NCBI GenBank assembly: GCA_003971905.1
Contig: RSEE01000047.1
Span: 416,001-480,000, forward strand
Direction: 5' to 3'
Origin: Moniliella sp. 'wahieum'
Taxonomy: Eukaryota; Basidiomycota; Moniliellomycetes; Moniliellales; Moniliellaceae
Length of the DNA: 64,000 nucleotides
The notes under the pieces were generated by a model. That model had not been told where the DNA came from and made no database searches. It was given only the letters and a program-made list of their open reading frames with translations. Positions within the stretch are counted from its first letter, which is position 1. Every line of letters starts with the position of its first letter. The position numbers and the translations under genes were made by a program. Below are positions 12,253 to 23,336 of the stretch, one piece after another.

Positions 12253-13170
12253 ATGCTTGTATTCTTGCAGCAGATGCAGATCTGGTGGAGGCGTATGTTA
12301 GTCGATTGATTATGGCTCTGATTGGTCATCGGATAGTCGACAGCCCAGAGAAAAGGCGCTGAGATTGGCAGGAGCAGCTGTCGATGGCACCAAGCAAGCA
12401 GGTTCCATCATGTTTTGCCACATGTCAGGTCCCAGGTGCGAGAAGCCATACTGGTTGTGGGGGGCGTGTGCTGCCCCATGCTGAGGTGGAAGTCGAGCGG
12501 AGATGAGAATGGTGATCGATTGGGTGGTGGCCCAGACCAGAATTGCGAAGAGGCGGGCGCAGTGGCTGGATTCGGGGTGTTTAGTTTCGAGACAGCTGTG
12601 TCTGAGCAGCGGAGATACGCCGCTCGCATCGCGCAATCGCTTCCGACGGTTCGCGGGGGGCGGAATGGGGCGGAATTGCGCCCCAGGGGGCATGGCGTGC
12701 TCGGTTGTGTGTTGGACAAGACGCAATTGGGCTCAACAGCTACCACGACGGGCATGCCCAGCGCCTCAGCCGCACAGCCAGGCACGAACCACCCGAGATC
12801 CAGCCCTACTCGGCCCCGCCCTGCCCGCTGATGCATGATGCTGCCTGTGGCGTGGCGCTGGGCGCTCAAAAAACATGGCCGGATGGGCGTCTTCGGAAGC
12901 GGTGGGCTTGGTTTTCCTCATCGCTGCCAACACCACTCCACTTTCTTGGGCGCCTCAGCAGTCAGTCTGAGTACCTGAGTACCCAGAACGCAGAATTCAG
13001 AGCTCAGACGCCCCCTCCTCGCGCTCTCGTCTCACCCATCTCACGCCCCTGTCGGCCGAAGAACACCGCTGAGGAAAACCGCAGAATTCGGGGCTCGTCT
13101 TATACCCTCCACCATCACCTCCACCACTCCGGTCTCTTCTCCTGCCACCCCCCTCCCTCTTCTGCCTGCC
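12253..13170. other. Intergenic region, possible small minus-strand gene
   Basis: On the minus strand about 12310-12870 there are overlapping open frames, one with a hydrophobic segment (ILVWATTQSITILISA) and one with LGMPVVVAVEPN. They are in different frames and match no family I know, so no gene is called. The last 170 bp before 13171 are pyrimidine-rich and probably the promoter of the sulfate permease. Confidence 0.4.
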
Positions 13171-16052
13171 ATGTCGCTCGAGTCCAAGGGATTCGTCGAG
13201 ACGCAGACCCTTCCCCGCGTCGAGCAGGAGGCGCGTCAGCGCCACTTCGCTGCTGCTCCACCCGCCGACGCGCCCTCCAGCCGCTCCCGCCGCCTGCGCG
13301 ACGCCGCCCTCAAGGTTGGCAAGAAAATCGTCGACTACGACGGTCTCGAGTACCACCGCCTCGGCGTCCAGACCGTCTCTGTCAACGACTGGTTCCGCGA
13401 TGTTTTTTCTAACCCCGGCGCGATGGTGTGTAACACAGTCGTTCTGTTTCCTCCTCCTCACATTGCTGACTTTTCTTTCAGGCGACCGAGTACCTCGACT
13501 CCCTCTTTCCTATTCGCCACTGGCTTGGCTCGTACAACTTGAACTGGTTCACCGGCGACATGATTGCCGGCATCACTGTCTGCCTCGTCCTCGTCCCCCA
13601 AAGTGTCAGTTACGCCGCCGTGGCTGGCCTCGAGTCCCAATTCGGTCTTTACACCTCGTTTGTCGGAGTCATGATCTACGCCCTCTTTGCCACGGCCAAG
13701 GATGTGACCATTGGCCCCGTTGCTGTCATGTCGCTCGAAACTCACTCTGTTATCCAGCATGTACTGCACCAAACCGATGAATGGTCGCCGCAGGAGATTG
13801 CCTCGGCTCTTGCCTTCATTGCGGCGTGGTCACCCTCGGCCTCGGTGTGCTCCGCCTCGGGTGGATCATCGACTATATCCCCAGTACCGCTATTGCCGGA
13901 TTTATGACGGGCTCAGCTCTGACAATTGGCATTGGGCAGGTGCCCAAGCTGATGGGCATCTCAGCTGTCCACGCCAATACGCTTCCGTGCTACAAGATCG
14001 TAATCGAGACACTCAAACATTTGGGTGACACCACTTTGGACGCAGCGTTTGGTCTGCCAGCCTTGTTCATGCTGTACTTTATCCGTTGGTTCTTCAAGTG
14101 GCTCCCGACCCGTTACCCCCACACGGCCCGCTTCTCCTTTTTCTGCACCATCCTTCGGAATGCCTTTGTGATCATTGTTCTTCTCGTTGCTGCTCGTATT
14201 TGGCTTGGCAACGACCACTCAAAGAAACTGCCCATCTCGCTGCTCGGGCCCATTCCTCGTGGATTCAAAGATATGGGCAAGCCCAACCTGGACACCCGTC
14301 TCTTGGGCAAACTTGGAAGCAAGCTCCCGTGTCGATCATTGTTCTCCTCCTCGAACACATTTCAATTGCCAAATCCTTTGGTCGCATCAACAACTACACT
14401 GTTGTGCCTTCCCAAGAACTGATCGCCATTGGTGTCACCAATGTGTTTAGTCCCTTCTTTGGTGCGTACGCTGCCACGGGCAGTTTCAGTCGCTCGGCCA
14501 TCAAGGCCAAGTCGGGTGTCAAGACGCCCGTCGCTGGCTGGATCACGGGCATTGGGGTTCTGATTGCCATCTACGGTCTGACGGGCGTGATGCAGTGGAT
14601 TCCCAATGCGGCCCTGAGTGCCGTCATCATCCATGCCGTTGGCGACCTGATCACGTCTCCGGCTACGCTGTACCGCTACTGGCTCATGAGCCCACTCGAG
14701 TTGGTCATCTGGTTCGCCTCGGTCATGGTTACCGTCTTCACCTCGGTGGACAATGGTGTGTACACTTCGGTTGCCGCTTCGGCAGCGCTGCTCTTGATCC
14801 GAATTGCCCGTCCTCGCGGCCGCTGGCTCGGCATGGTGCGTGTTTCCCACGGCGACAACCGGTCGGCCTTTACCCGCTCTCGCACTACCGTCACTGGTTC
14901 GGGGCATGGTCGTACCGTTCGCGGCGCCCTTCGCACGATGGTGGTCGTCCCGATGAACGAGTGGTGTTTGTTCCGCTGGATTCGAAGGATGCGCTCCGCG
15001 ACCCGTCGGTGCATGTCGAGCCCCTCCACCCGGTGTCCTGGTGTACCGTTTCGAAGAAGCGTACCTCTACCCCAATGCTTCTCACCTTTCGGATGGGCTG
15101 ATTGAGCGGGCCAAGCTGTTAACCCGTCCTGGCAAACCGCCCAACTATGCGTCTCGTGGCGACCGTCCGTGGAATAACCCGGGCCCGATGCAGCCTTGGC
15201 TGCGTCGTGCGACCGGATTCACTGGCCACAAAAAGGCCGAGATTGATCAGAAGATTGCCGAGAAAACGGACGGATACCCCGGCCGATTCGCGCCCGTTGC
15301 TACGCGTTTGTTGTTGATTTTCGTGTGTGGCAATGGGGATACGACGTCCATTCAGGCTTGGTCGACGTACGACGGACGTCGAGATCTACGCCGACGCGCC
15401 ATTGAGTTCCACTTTGCTAACATTTTGTCCCCCTGGATCCGCCGCGCCCTCTTGGCCGGCGGCTTTGGCACGGGCATGGCCCGCAAGCATGTGGTCGAAG
15501 TGGCCCCCGTCGTGCCCAATGCGACGCCGGTCGCGCTGGCCGAAGAGCCACAACGACGCGCGGATGAAGACCGGCGACGCAAAAAGGGCATTGCACGAAT
15601 TATGGCCCTGCGCGACCGTGCCTTCCGACGAGCCAACCAGCGCCCGCCGCCCGACTCGAGCTTGTTCCACCTTGATGGGGACCAGTACTCGGACGAGTAC
15701 CTCAAGATGTCGGCTGCACAAGAGGAAACAGGCCGACCTCGAGGCCGACCTGGCCTCGGACCCAGTCCACGCCGACGCAGATGCCATCGCTCAACTCCCG
15801 CGCGACATTGAGGAGGACGAAGAGGACGAGGGCGAGGGCGAAGTTCAAGTCCCCATTGTCTGGGACAACGATCTTACCCCCCTCTTCCACCTCGACTTGG
15901 CCAGTGCCGTCGAGGCTGCCGCCGCCGCCGACCCGGAAGACGCCCTCCCTCTCGCCGAGGACTCGGAAGGAAACCTATCCTCCCCTCGGGTGAAGGCACT
16001 GAACCCCAACTGCAGCTCGCTACTGCCGCCCAACCTTCCTCGCCTGCTTTGA
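13171..16052 (+). CDS. SUL1: High-affinity sulfate permease, SulP family with STAS domain
   Basis: A plasma-membrane H+/sulfate symporter feeding the sulfate assimilation pathway. A hydrophilic N-terminus leads to the SulP core: WFTGDMIAGITVCLVLVPQS, YAAVAGLESQFGLYTSFVG, a phase of helices with PSTAIAGFMTGSALTIGIGQ, then KSFGRINNYTVVPSQELIAI and FGAYAATGSFSRSAIKAKSG. The cytosolic C-terminus carries a STAS-type segment ending in EFHFANILSPWIRRALLAGGFGTG, followed by an acidic tail. The intron is 13426-13481. Frame changes near 13822, 14325, between 14850 and 15040, near 15360 and near 15720 are consistent with lost bases. The STAS ending resembles fungal SUL1/SUL2 rather than bacterial SulP. 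Confidence 0.9.
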
Positions 16053-16601
16053 AGGCATAAGTGGAGCATGCGCTTTCGGACAGAAGGACGCTGCATAACT
16101 CTCTCTCTCTTTTGCATATCTATTCCCCCACCCCTTGGTCTTGCTGTGGTACCCAGTAATCCCCCTGGGCTCGGCCCATTCCTTGTTGATCACACATTCA
16201 TTTATGTACTTGCCGTCGATGTGCCTGTATTGGTGTGCCTGTATTGGTGGTATCCCTTGTTTGGGGAGCAGGAAACAAAAGTAGACGATCTGACCGGTAG
16301 CACGGACGTTATTAGTTGCCTTCATTTCTCCTGGGCGCGATCGGGCATTGGAGTTGGCCCTGTGTGCTATATATAACTCAGAGGACGTCGTGCTTGCCAT
16401 GCGCCTGAATGTGATGTTGCCCCGCGCAAGCAGGCTCCCTCTCGCCCATGCGCGGGTGATGCTGATAGAGAAGGGGATGGGACTGGTGGATCGAGCAGTG
16501 ACGATGTTGCCGAGGGTGTCAAAGGGAGAGGTGCGGGCGAACCTGGTCAAAAACAACTCATGGTTCGGACACCAATATTTCTTGCTTGGAACGCCAAAAA
16601 T
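16053..16601. other. Intergenic region with an exact 14-nt duplication
   Basis: No gene is seen. GTGCCTGTATTGGT occurs twice head to tail at 16221-16248. A TATA-like TATATATAA lies at 16368-16376, without a convincing downstream gene on the plus strand. Confidence 0.5.
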
Positions 16602-16701
16602 TGATCGAACCCGGGATCGAACCGGGGACCTTACGCGTCTCAACGAGACCTGTTGCTCCAGGATGTGAAGCGTACGTCATGACCAGCTAGACCATCCGAC
16701 C
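16602..16701 (-). tRNA. tRNA-Val(CAC) with a 26-nt intron
   Basis: The minus strand shows acceptor GGTCGGA/TTCGATC (two G-U pairs), discriminator A, A box TGGTCTAGCTGG, anticodon stem TACGC/GCGTA and T arm with GGTTCGATCCC. Excising 26 nt between positions 37 and 38 gives anticodon loop TTCACAC, so the anticodon is CAC. Mature length is 74 nt. It lies directly upstream of the truncated MSH5-like gene. Confidence 0.94.
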
Positions 16702-16802
16702 GTATGTTAGACATGCCTCGTCGAAATGAGTTGGTGCCTCTTCCTCCTTCAGGTTACCTATACCACCACAACGCAGACCATTTACATGTCCAGTAGATCC
16801 AT

Positions 16803-18509
16803 GCCGCAAACGCCGCTCTTTCTACCTTTGCAAGAAGGCTCTTCAACTGCGGCTTCGTCTCATCGCCCCCCAAGCTCGCTTTGAACAGTCCCCAGCTATT
16901 GCCTGGGACGCCTCTCGCCCTCGTCACGACAACCCGTCATCGATCATCCGACTCGCAGCCCTTGTGGCTCCAACGTATTGACCTTCGTCGTCCTCAGGCG
17001 CCGAGGCACAGCGATGCGGATGCAACGGAGGTTGGGGTGGGCCATGACGCTGTCCATAAGCGTGCCACTTCTTCCGACGACCATGCGAACGAAGAGGAGC
17101 AAGAGCAGCCTGAGGTGGAATTATCGACGCTTGTATCGCTTGTCATCCAGCAAGGCGCTGTGGGTGCCTCGGTCTGGTATGGCGCGTCGCGCACGCTGAC
17201 AATGCTTTCGGATACCCTCCTTGGCGCGCATTCTCAAGCAGTATAACACCATGGTGATTGTAACCGGTACCAAATGTGGGGGCAAGAACATGTACACTGA
17301 TCAAGCAAAACGCATTGATCGTGTATGTGCTGCACCTCACTGATGGTGTTGTTTGCTCTTTTGGCGCTAACCCTCTCTGCCAAGGTACATGGCTCAGAGC
17401 CGCTGCTTTGTCCCTGCAGACTCGGTCACCATGGGCATTTGCGATAAGACTATGGCGATTTCCCAACGGCGTGTGGTATTGCATTGTCGAGTCGGCGACT
17501 CGGGTGCAGGGCAGCTTTCTAATCGATATGGTACAGGTATCCTTTGCATTGCGCCAGGCTACACCTCGCTCTCTTCTCCTCGACGAGGTGGGCACAGTCA
17601 CCAACAAATTGGGTATGGGCACCCCCTTCCTCGTTGCGTCTCTTGCGTCGTCAAATGCTAGTCATGCATCATGCCCCAAGATGGCGCCATCTTTACCTAG
17701 ATCGCCGAGGACATGCTTCTGCCTGGCCCGCAGACGCCCAAGACCATCATCGCAACCCACTACTACGATGTCTTTCTCAATGGTCTCCTTCGTGACGCCC
17801 AAGACAACGGCCCGCGCCAGCTCCCCTTTACCCAGGCGCACATGGAGGTCCTCTTTCTCCTAATGCGGGTCGGCGTCGAGCTGAATGAGCCCGAGGAGAT
17901 GGTACACTTCTTCAAGTAGGTCTTGGTCTTATTTCCTCTATCCCATGACCAAGTTCCTCAGTACTGATCTGCCTGATACGGAACCAGGGTCACAGCTGGG
18001 TTTGCCAAAGCGTCGCACGCGGCCCATTGCGCCCGTCTGCTCGGATGTCCGCTGAGATCGTAGCGCGGGCCGAGTATGCGACCAGCTTGCTGCACCGTGG
18101 CGAAGCAGCATGCCTCGCATGGGAAGGGTACGACAATGCGCCCTCCGAAACGGCGTGGACCAGCCCGACACATGGTCGCGCCTTATTTTCTGCTTCTGCC
18201 TCGCCGAGAGACCAAGCGGTACAAGAAGAGCACGAGGACGAGCACGATCAGGAGCAAGAGCAAGAAGGCGAAGAGGAGATGGATGACTTGGCGCCTCTGC
18301 CGAGAGACAGGGTACTAATCTCCCCGCTTCAATGGCTGGAGCAGATCATGCACCTCATCCCGCCCCTCCTCGAGACAGATTTGAAAGGACGCGTTGCGGC
18401 GCTGCCTACCGCAGACGAAGAAGAAGAGCAAGGGGCCGAACAGGGCGAGACGCCTGAGGCAAGCCCGATTCGGGAGTGGGCACGCTGGCTGCTGGCGCAG
18501 GGGCCGTGA
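16803..18509 (+). pseudogene. MSH5: MSH5-like MutS homologue, N-terminally truncated, degenerate ATP site
   Basis: MSH5 pairs with MSH4 to stabilise meiotic crossover intermediates. Only the end of the clamp and the MutS ATPase region are found. Recognisable pieces in order: VIQQG and SDTLLG (compare QGRHPL and NDTLLG), VIVTGTKCGGKN at the Walker A site, ALIVYVLHL, ATRVQGSFLIDM, VSFALRQATPRSLLLDE (Walker B), KTIIATHYYDVF, and FAKASHAAHCARLLG. The Walker A site reads GTKCGGKN instead of GPNxSGKS, losing the Mg-binding Ser/Thr by substitution, and the loop after Walker B lacks GKGT. The preceding several hundred MutS residues are absent: the tRNA-Val gene is 100 bp upstream and SUL1 ends before that. 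At least five frame changes occur; some may be sequence errors. The C-terminus carries acidic Glu-rich tracts. A diverged functional paralogue is the alternative. Confidence 0.6.
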
Positions 18510-18568
18510 GGAAAGGATGCATTGGGTCGTGGTATTACTGTGACGTGGCACGGTCGGTAGCTTGTGAG

Positions 18569-21052
18569 TTAGGCGAGACTCTCGTAGGCGGGTGGGGAGC
18601 CGTTAGGAACTTCGCGTACCCCCATGCGAGCCAAGTCAGAGACGAGGCCCTGCGCCACCGGCCCCGAGTGCGCCGGCGTCGTCCGGCCCGATCCGCCAGG
18701 CGTGGGCGCGAGCGGAACGCCAGGCGACGGTGTGGGGGCAAGTTGTCGCGCGTGCGGCTGGAACGGGCGACCAGCGCACCCGTCCAGGCCGGCGGCGGTG
18801 GCCGCGCTGCCGCAGTACGCACAACGGGCGTGGAGTAGGAGCGTAGCATCTCCGGCCGCTTGGGGGGGTTCGCAGGCGACCAGGGCGGGCTGGAGATGGG
18901 GGTCGTGGCCTCCGAGACGGGTACCGAAGCTGCCAAGGCCGAAGCTGATGTTGACGCCGACGCGGATGTTGCTCCCCTATCGCGCTCCACCGCCGCATCG
19001 TCCACCGGCGCATATTCGCCAATCTTGCCATGCGACCGCACTTCGTTGACTGGCACAGGGTAGCCGGGGCCCTGGGGCAGCATGTTGCGCTCCTTGGCCT
19101 CCAAATCCGCAATGCTCATCCCGCACACGCACTGGTCGTGTCCGGCACCCTGGAACGGCGCGGCAGCCACGGACCAAGGCGATTGGGTAGCATTGTCGTT
19201 GCTGGCCAACTCTCGGGCACGCGGTACATGTGTTCCAACGTCGTGGGCGCGTTCTCCTTCTCCTCGTACCGGGGCAGCGTCACGGCATTGTACGCCACAC
19301 AGCACGAGGGAATAACGACGGGCTGCCGCAGCGCATACACCTTGAGTTTGCGCTCCGTGCCCGCCGGGTGGCCCTCGGCAACCGGGTCGCGCGAGTGGAT
19401 GACCTCGACGACGAGTTGATGCGAAAATCGGATATCGGCCTTGCTCCCGGGGGGTGGTGGGCGGGTGGTGGTTGTCATCGGGGGGATGCGCGCCAGGCCC
19501 TGGACCGACCAAGAATCTTGTGTGCCACTCCACCGAATTGCCGTTTCTCGGATCTTGGCACTCTCCATCTCGCCCGCCTTGTGTGGCGCGGCCCCCTTCT
19601 CGAACAGCCGGACAGGCCGGATGCGCGTCGTTTGCCGCCCGCGCTTGGCCGTGTAGAGATCCACGGTGGTTTCGAGCGTGACGCGGACCTGGTACACAAT
19701 CAAATCCGTTGGCGAGTCGGGCGAATGGACATCAATATTGAAGATGCCGCCAACCGAGATGGAGTTGGCCGTGCACGCGACCGACAACACACCGCCCAAG
19801 CTGTCATGCCAGTCGTGGTACAGCACCGATAAGGGCGTATTGGGTGAATCGGACGAAGGCACGGCCATCGGGAAAATTTCGCGCACGGCATCCACGTTGC
19901 TCTTGGCTCTCCCGCCGCCAAGAATGGTCGCCTTGATCATGTACCGCACGCGGCCATACGACGAACGCTCGTACGGCGCGCAATTGGACGGAAGGATAAA
20001 CGCAAACTCGAACCTAAATAATGGTTAGCGTCAGTTTGTGTGGGTGAGACGCTACGAACGGGGGGGCGGGGGGGCACGTACCCATGGATGCCCTTGGCGA
20101 CAAACATGCCTTCGTCGGCTTCCGCGTCCATACCTTCTGCACCTTCCTCCACCAAGTCACGGGGAAGATGTATGTCGCGCGTCTTGGACGCGGCCCGGGA
20201 AAAGAGCCCGACCGAAGGCGACCGGGACCCGAACGGAGTCTCGTCCCGTCCGCTGGGCCGCAACACGGAGCGACCCCGCGCTTCGTCCTCATGGTCCTCA
20301 AAGGGATGGTGCGTCACATTTGCCGTCCTGGAACGGGGTGGATACCAGTTCCCCGCGCCCAGTTGCCGGGGGGGTTGCGCGCACGGCTACTACTCCGTGG
20401 AGAAGGGGGACGGGCCGCCTTACTCCTGCTTCGTGAAGGGGAATTGCGAGAGGAAGAGTGGCCCCTCAATGCAGCCGCAAGCGCACCGGCAAATCCGGTG
20501 CCGGCAACAGAGTCGCGCGAGACTTTCCTTCCTCGATCTTCTCCTTCGGCACCTCGAGCGTCGTCGTCCGACTCGGATCCCTGGGCGTGGGAGAAGCGGC
20601 GCGAGAGACGGGGGGGGACGGGGCGCGGGAGGCAGGGTGCGAAGGCGCGTGGCTGGGTGGGAGCGAAGTAGGAGGCGCGCGGCTGGTGGAGCGACTGGGA
20701 GCTCGACTGGTGGCCCGACTGGGCGCACGACTGGTGGAGGACTGGTTCGGCCCTTGTGTTTGGCCACGCCCAGCTCGAGCGTCTTGTCAAGATGACGCGC
20801 TCGTCAAAGCCAGTGGGCAACTGGGTTGCCGGGTCGAGGATGCCCACCATCTCCATCCCCTTGCGCACCTTGAGCCCGCCAATGGTGCGGTCGCTCGGCA
20901 CGCGCACCTCTACCAGCCCGCGCACCAACATCCTCGCTCTTGGGTGGGTCCAAGGAGGTGGGGCGCGACCGGGGGTGGGGGGGGTGGACAAAAATGACAT
21001 TCTGCAGCAAGTGGAGCTTGATGTCGCACGGTTGGAAGAGTGTCGAAAGCAT
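18569..21052 (-). CDS. Arrestin-domain protein with C-terminal PPxY motif
   Basis: Probably an alpha-arrestin adaptor that recruits an Rsp5/Nedd4-type ubiquitin ligase to membrane transporters. The N-terminal arrestin fold starts at MLSTLFQPCDIKLHLLQNVI and continues with LVRGLVEVRVPSDRTIGGLK and LPTGFDERVI. A Ser/Arg-rich insertion follows. After the intron at 20014-20081 comes FEFAFILPSNCAPYERSSYG, RYMIKATILGG and the C-domain (VYQVRVTLETTVDLYTAKRG). LPRY is present in the C-domain. The corrected C-terminus reads GSPPAYESLA before the TAA at 18569-18571, a PPxY site for WW domains. Frames change at about 19130, 18800, 18640 and in the exon-1 region, consistent with base losses. The ART versus Rim8-type subfamily is not resolved. 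Confidence 0.8.
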
Positions 21053-21718
21053 CTTCTCGCCAGGGAGTGCGCTGGCGGAGAGCGGCGGCGGAGGAGGAGG
21101 AGGAGGAGGAGAGGGGCGGCTGTGGTGGGAGAAAGAAAAGGACCAGCTGTACGTGTTGCGGGCGTGGACGGGAGGAGGTGGAGGTGGTGGTGCACTAAAA
21201 AAACGGGCTTGATAAGAAAGTGCCCACGTGCGTGTGCCTGGCATGGCAAGCACGCAACCAGTCTGGTGCCGGGCAGCGGGGGCAGTCGTCGCGTGGTTGT
21301 CCCGCTTACTGTGGGTTTCTGAAACGGGGCGTAGCCATTTCCCCGTTGCGGCGCCGTGCGTGGGCACGCGTCGCAGCACGGGGCCAGTGTGGGGCCTGGT
21401 TCTCGCCGAATTGTCCGGGGGGGGAACCAACACGCGCAGACACGCCGCCGGGAGGTCGTGGGTTCGAGCCGCGCGATCGACCGGTGGTGGCCGCACGGAT
21501 GGGAAGTTGCGGGGCAGCCGAAGTTGGGCGGTGCGGTGGGTGCCACGTGGCGCACGCGGCGCTGCACCACCAGCGGCGTTCCGACGCAGCGGCTGTCCAG
21601 CAGCTGACCAACATCTGTGTGGGCTGCTGCGCTTCGCTTCTCTTCTTCGCTTCTCTCCTCTGCGCTTCTCGCTTCCCTCCACTCCGCTTCTCCCCCCTCG
21701 CTTGCTCCGACTGCCCCG

Positions 21719-23177
21719 ATGGCTGCGCCCTGCTGTGCGTCGGGCGGCAGTGCGGCGGCCGGCGCGTCCGCCGCGTGGGTGGCTGCGCTGGTCGCGGGCG
21801 TCGCGTCGTCGGTGTACGCGGGCGCTGGGCGGCTGTCGTCGGACCCGCGCGTGGCGGCGGCGCTGGTGCTCGCGCCGCTCCTCGTCCTCGTTCTCGCCAC
21901 GCGCGCGCTCCTCGTGCTCGGCACGCCTGCCCCACAGCCCCTCTGCGCCTCCGAGCGCACCTTCCGCTCCGCCCGCTCCCCCGACGTCCCCGCGCCGCTG
22001 CCCCCCGCGCTCTCCGACAGCGTGCGCGCCACCCAGGGAGACGTGGACGTGTCGGTGGTCGTGCCCGCCTTCAACGAGACGAAGCGCTTGCCCCAGATGC
22101 TCGACGATGCGCTCGCCTACCTCGCCTCGGACGCCTTTGCTGCCGCCCTGGCCGCGCTGCCTGCGCATCTGCGCGGCCGCACTCCCGCCCCCGAAGTGCT
22201 CATTGTCGACGACGGCTCCTCCGACGGCACGGCCGAACAAGTGCTGGCCTATGCCCGCGCTCACCCCGCCACCGACATGCGTCTCCTTCGCCTCGAGCAC
22301 AACCGCGGCAAGGGCGCCGCAGTGCGGCATGGCATGCTCCATTCGCGCGGCCAACTGGTCCTGTTTGCCGATGCCGATGGCGCCACTCGCTTCTCGGACC
22401 TGGGCCGCCTCATGGCCGAGATGGCACGGATCGCGTCGCCGGGGTACGGTATTGTCGTTGGCTCTCGTGCTCATCTCGTTGGCAGCGAGGCCACGGTCAA
22501 GGTGCGTGCATGCTTTGCTTTGCTTTCTTTTTCCCCCTTGGGTGTGCTCTTTGGTACGAAGACTGACGTTGTTCCTAGCGCTCGTGGGTGCGCAATCTGC
22601 TCATGTACGGCTTCCACCTGCTCCTCTCGCTGCTCATGCACCCACCTCGCTGCCTGCCCTGCCCTGGGCACCACGGGGGAAATCGCTGCCGGTCCAGCCG
22701 GCCATCGCAGACACCCAATGCGGCTTCAAACTCTTCACGCGCCCCACCGTGGCCCACCTGCTGCCGCTCGCCCACATCGATCGGTGGATCTTTGATGTCG
22801 AGCTGCTCCTCCTGGCCGAGATGGCGTCCACTGCCTCCCTCGCCCAGCCCGAGGTGGCACAAGCCGCGCTTGCCGCCCGGCGCGTGCCAGCCGCGGCAAG
22901 CGCAGCCGAGGACAAGGAGGTGGAACCCGTGCGGACGCCGCATGGTGGGCCCCCGCCCCCGCCCGAGAAAGTGCACCTGCACTCGATGCGGGAAGAAGAC
23001 GAGGTGGCACGCCTGCCGTTGCCGATTGGGGAGGTGGCGGTGGACTGGCACGAGATCTCAGGGTCCAAGGTGGACTTGTTGCGCGACTCGGTGCGCATGG
23101 GCCGGGATTTGGTCGTGTTGCGCTTAAACTATGCTCTGGGGCGCTGGGCGCGACCTAGGCCCGTGCCCATAGCGTAA
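21719..23177 (+). CDS. ALG5: Dolichyl-phosphate beta-glucosyltransferase
   Basis: Transfers glucose from UDP-glucose to dolichyl phosphate at the ER membrane, supplying Dol-P-Glc for N-glycan assembly. An N-terminal membrane anchor (residues 15-65) precedes a GT2 domain: VSVVVPAFNETKRLPQML, EVLIVDDGSSDGT, LEHNRGKGAAVRHGML and the metal site LFADADGATRFSDL, then GYGIVVGSRAHL. The intron at 22502-22578 restores VKRSWVRNLLMYGFHLLLSL. ADTQCGFKLFTR and HIDRWIFDVELLLLAE complete the signature. One frame change near 22640 separates the two parts. A Pro-rich insertion around 22910-22990 is unusual for the family. The gene is divergent from the arrestin gene, 666 bp away. Confidence 0.9.
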
Positions 23178-23336
23178 CTTCGTACCCTGTACCCGTACCC
23201 TATCGGCAGCCCCCACTGCACAATTCCCTGATTCGTTCGTTCGTTTTCTCTGGCCCGGTTGCTTCTTGGGCCGTTTCTACCCTCATAGTGTAGATGGATG
23301 GGCAAGAGGTATAGATTAGATCGGACCAAGGGTATG

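Noticed and set aside
21400-21482. tRNA-like T arm (GGTTCGAGCC with a 5-bp stem) on the plus strand
   Set aside because: No matching acceptor stem, D arm or A box lies at the right distance upstream; it is in the arrestin/ALG5 intergenic DNA.
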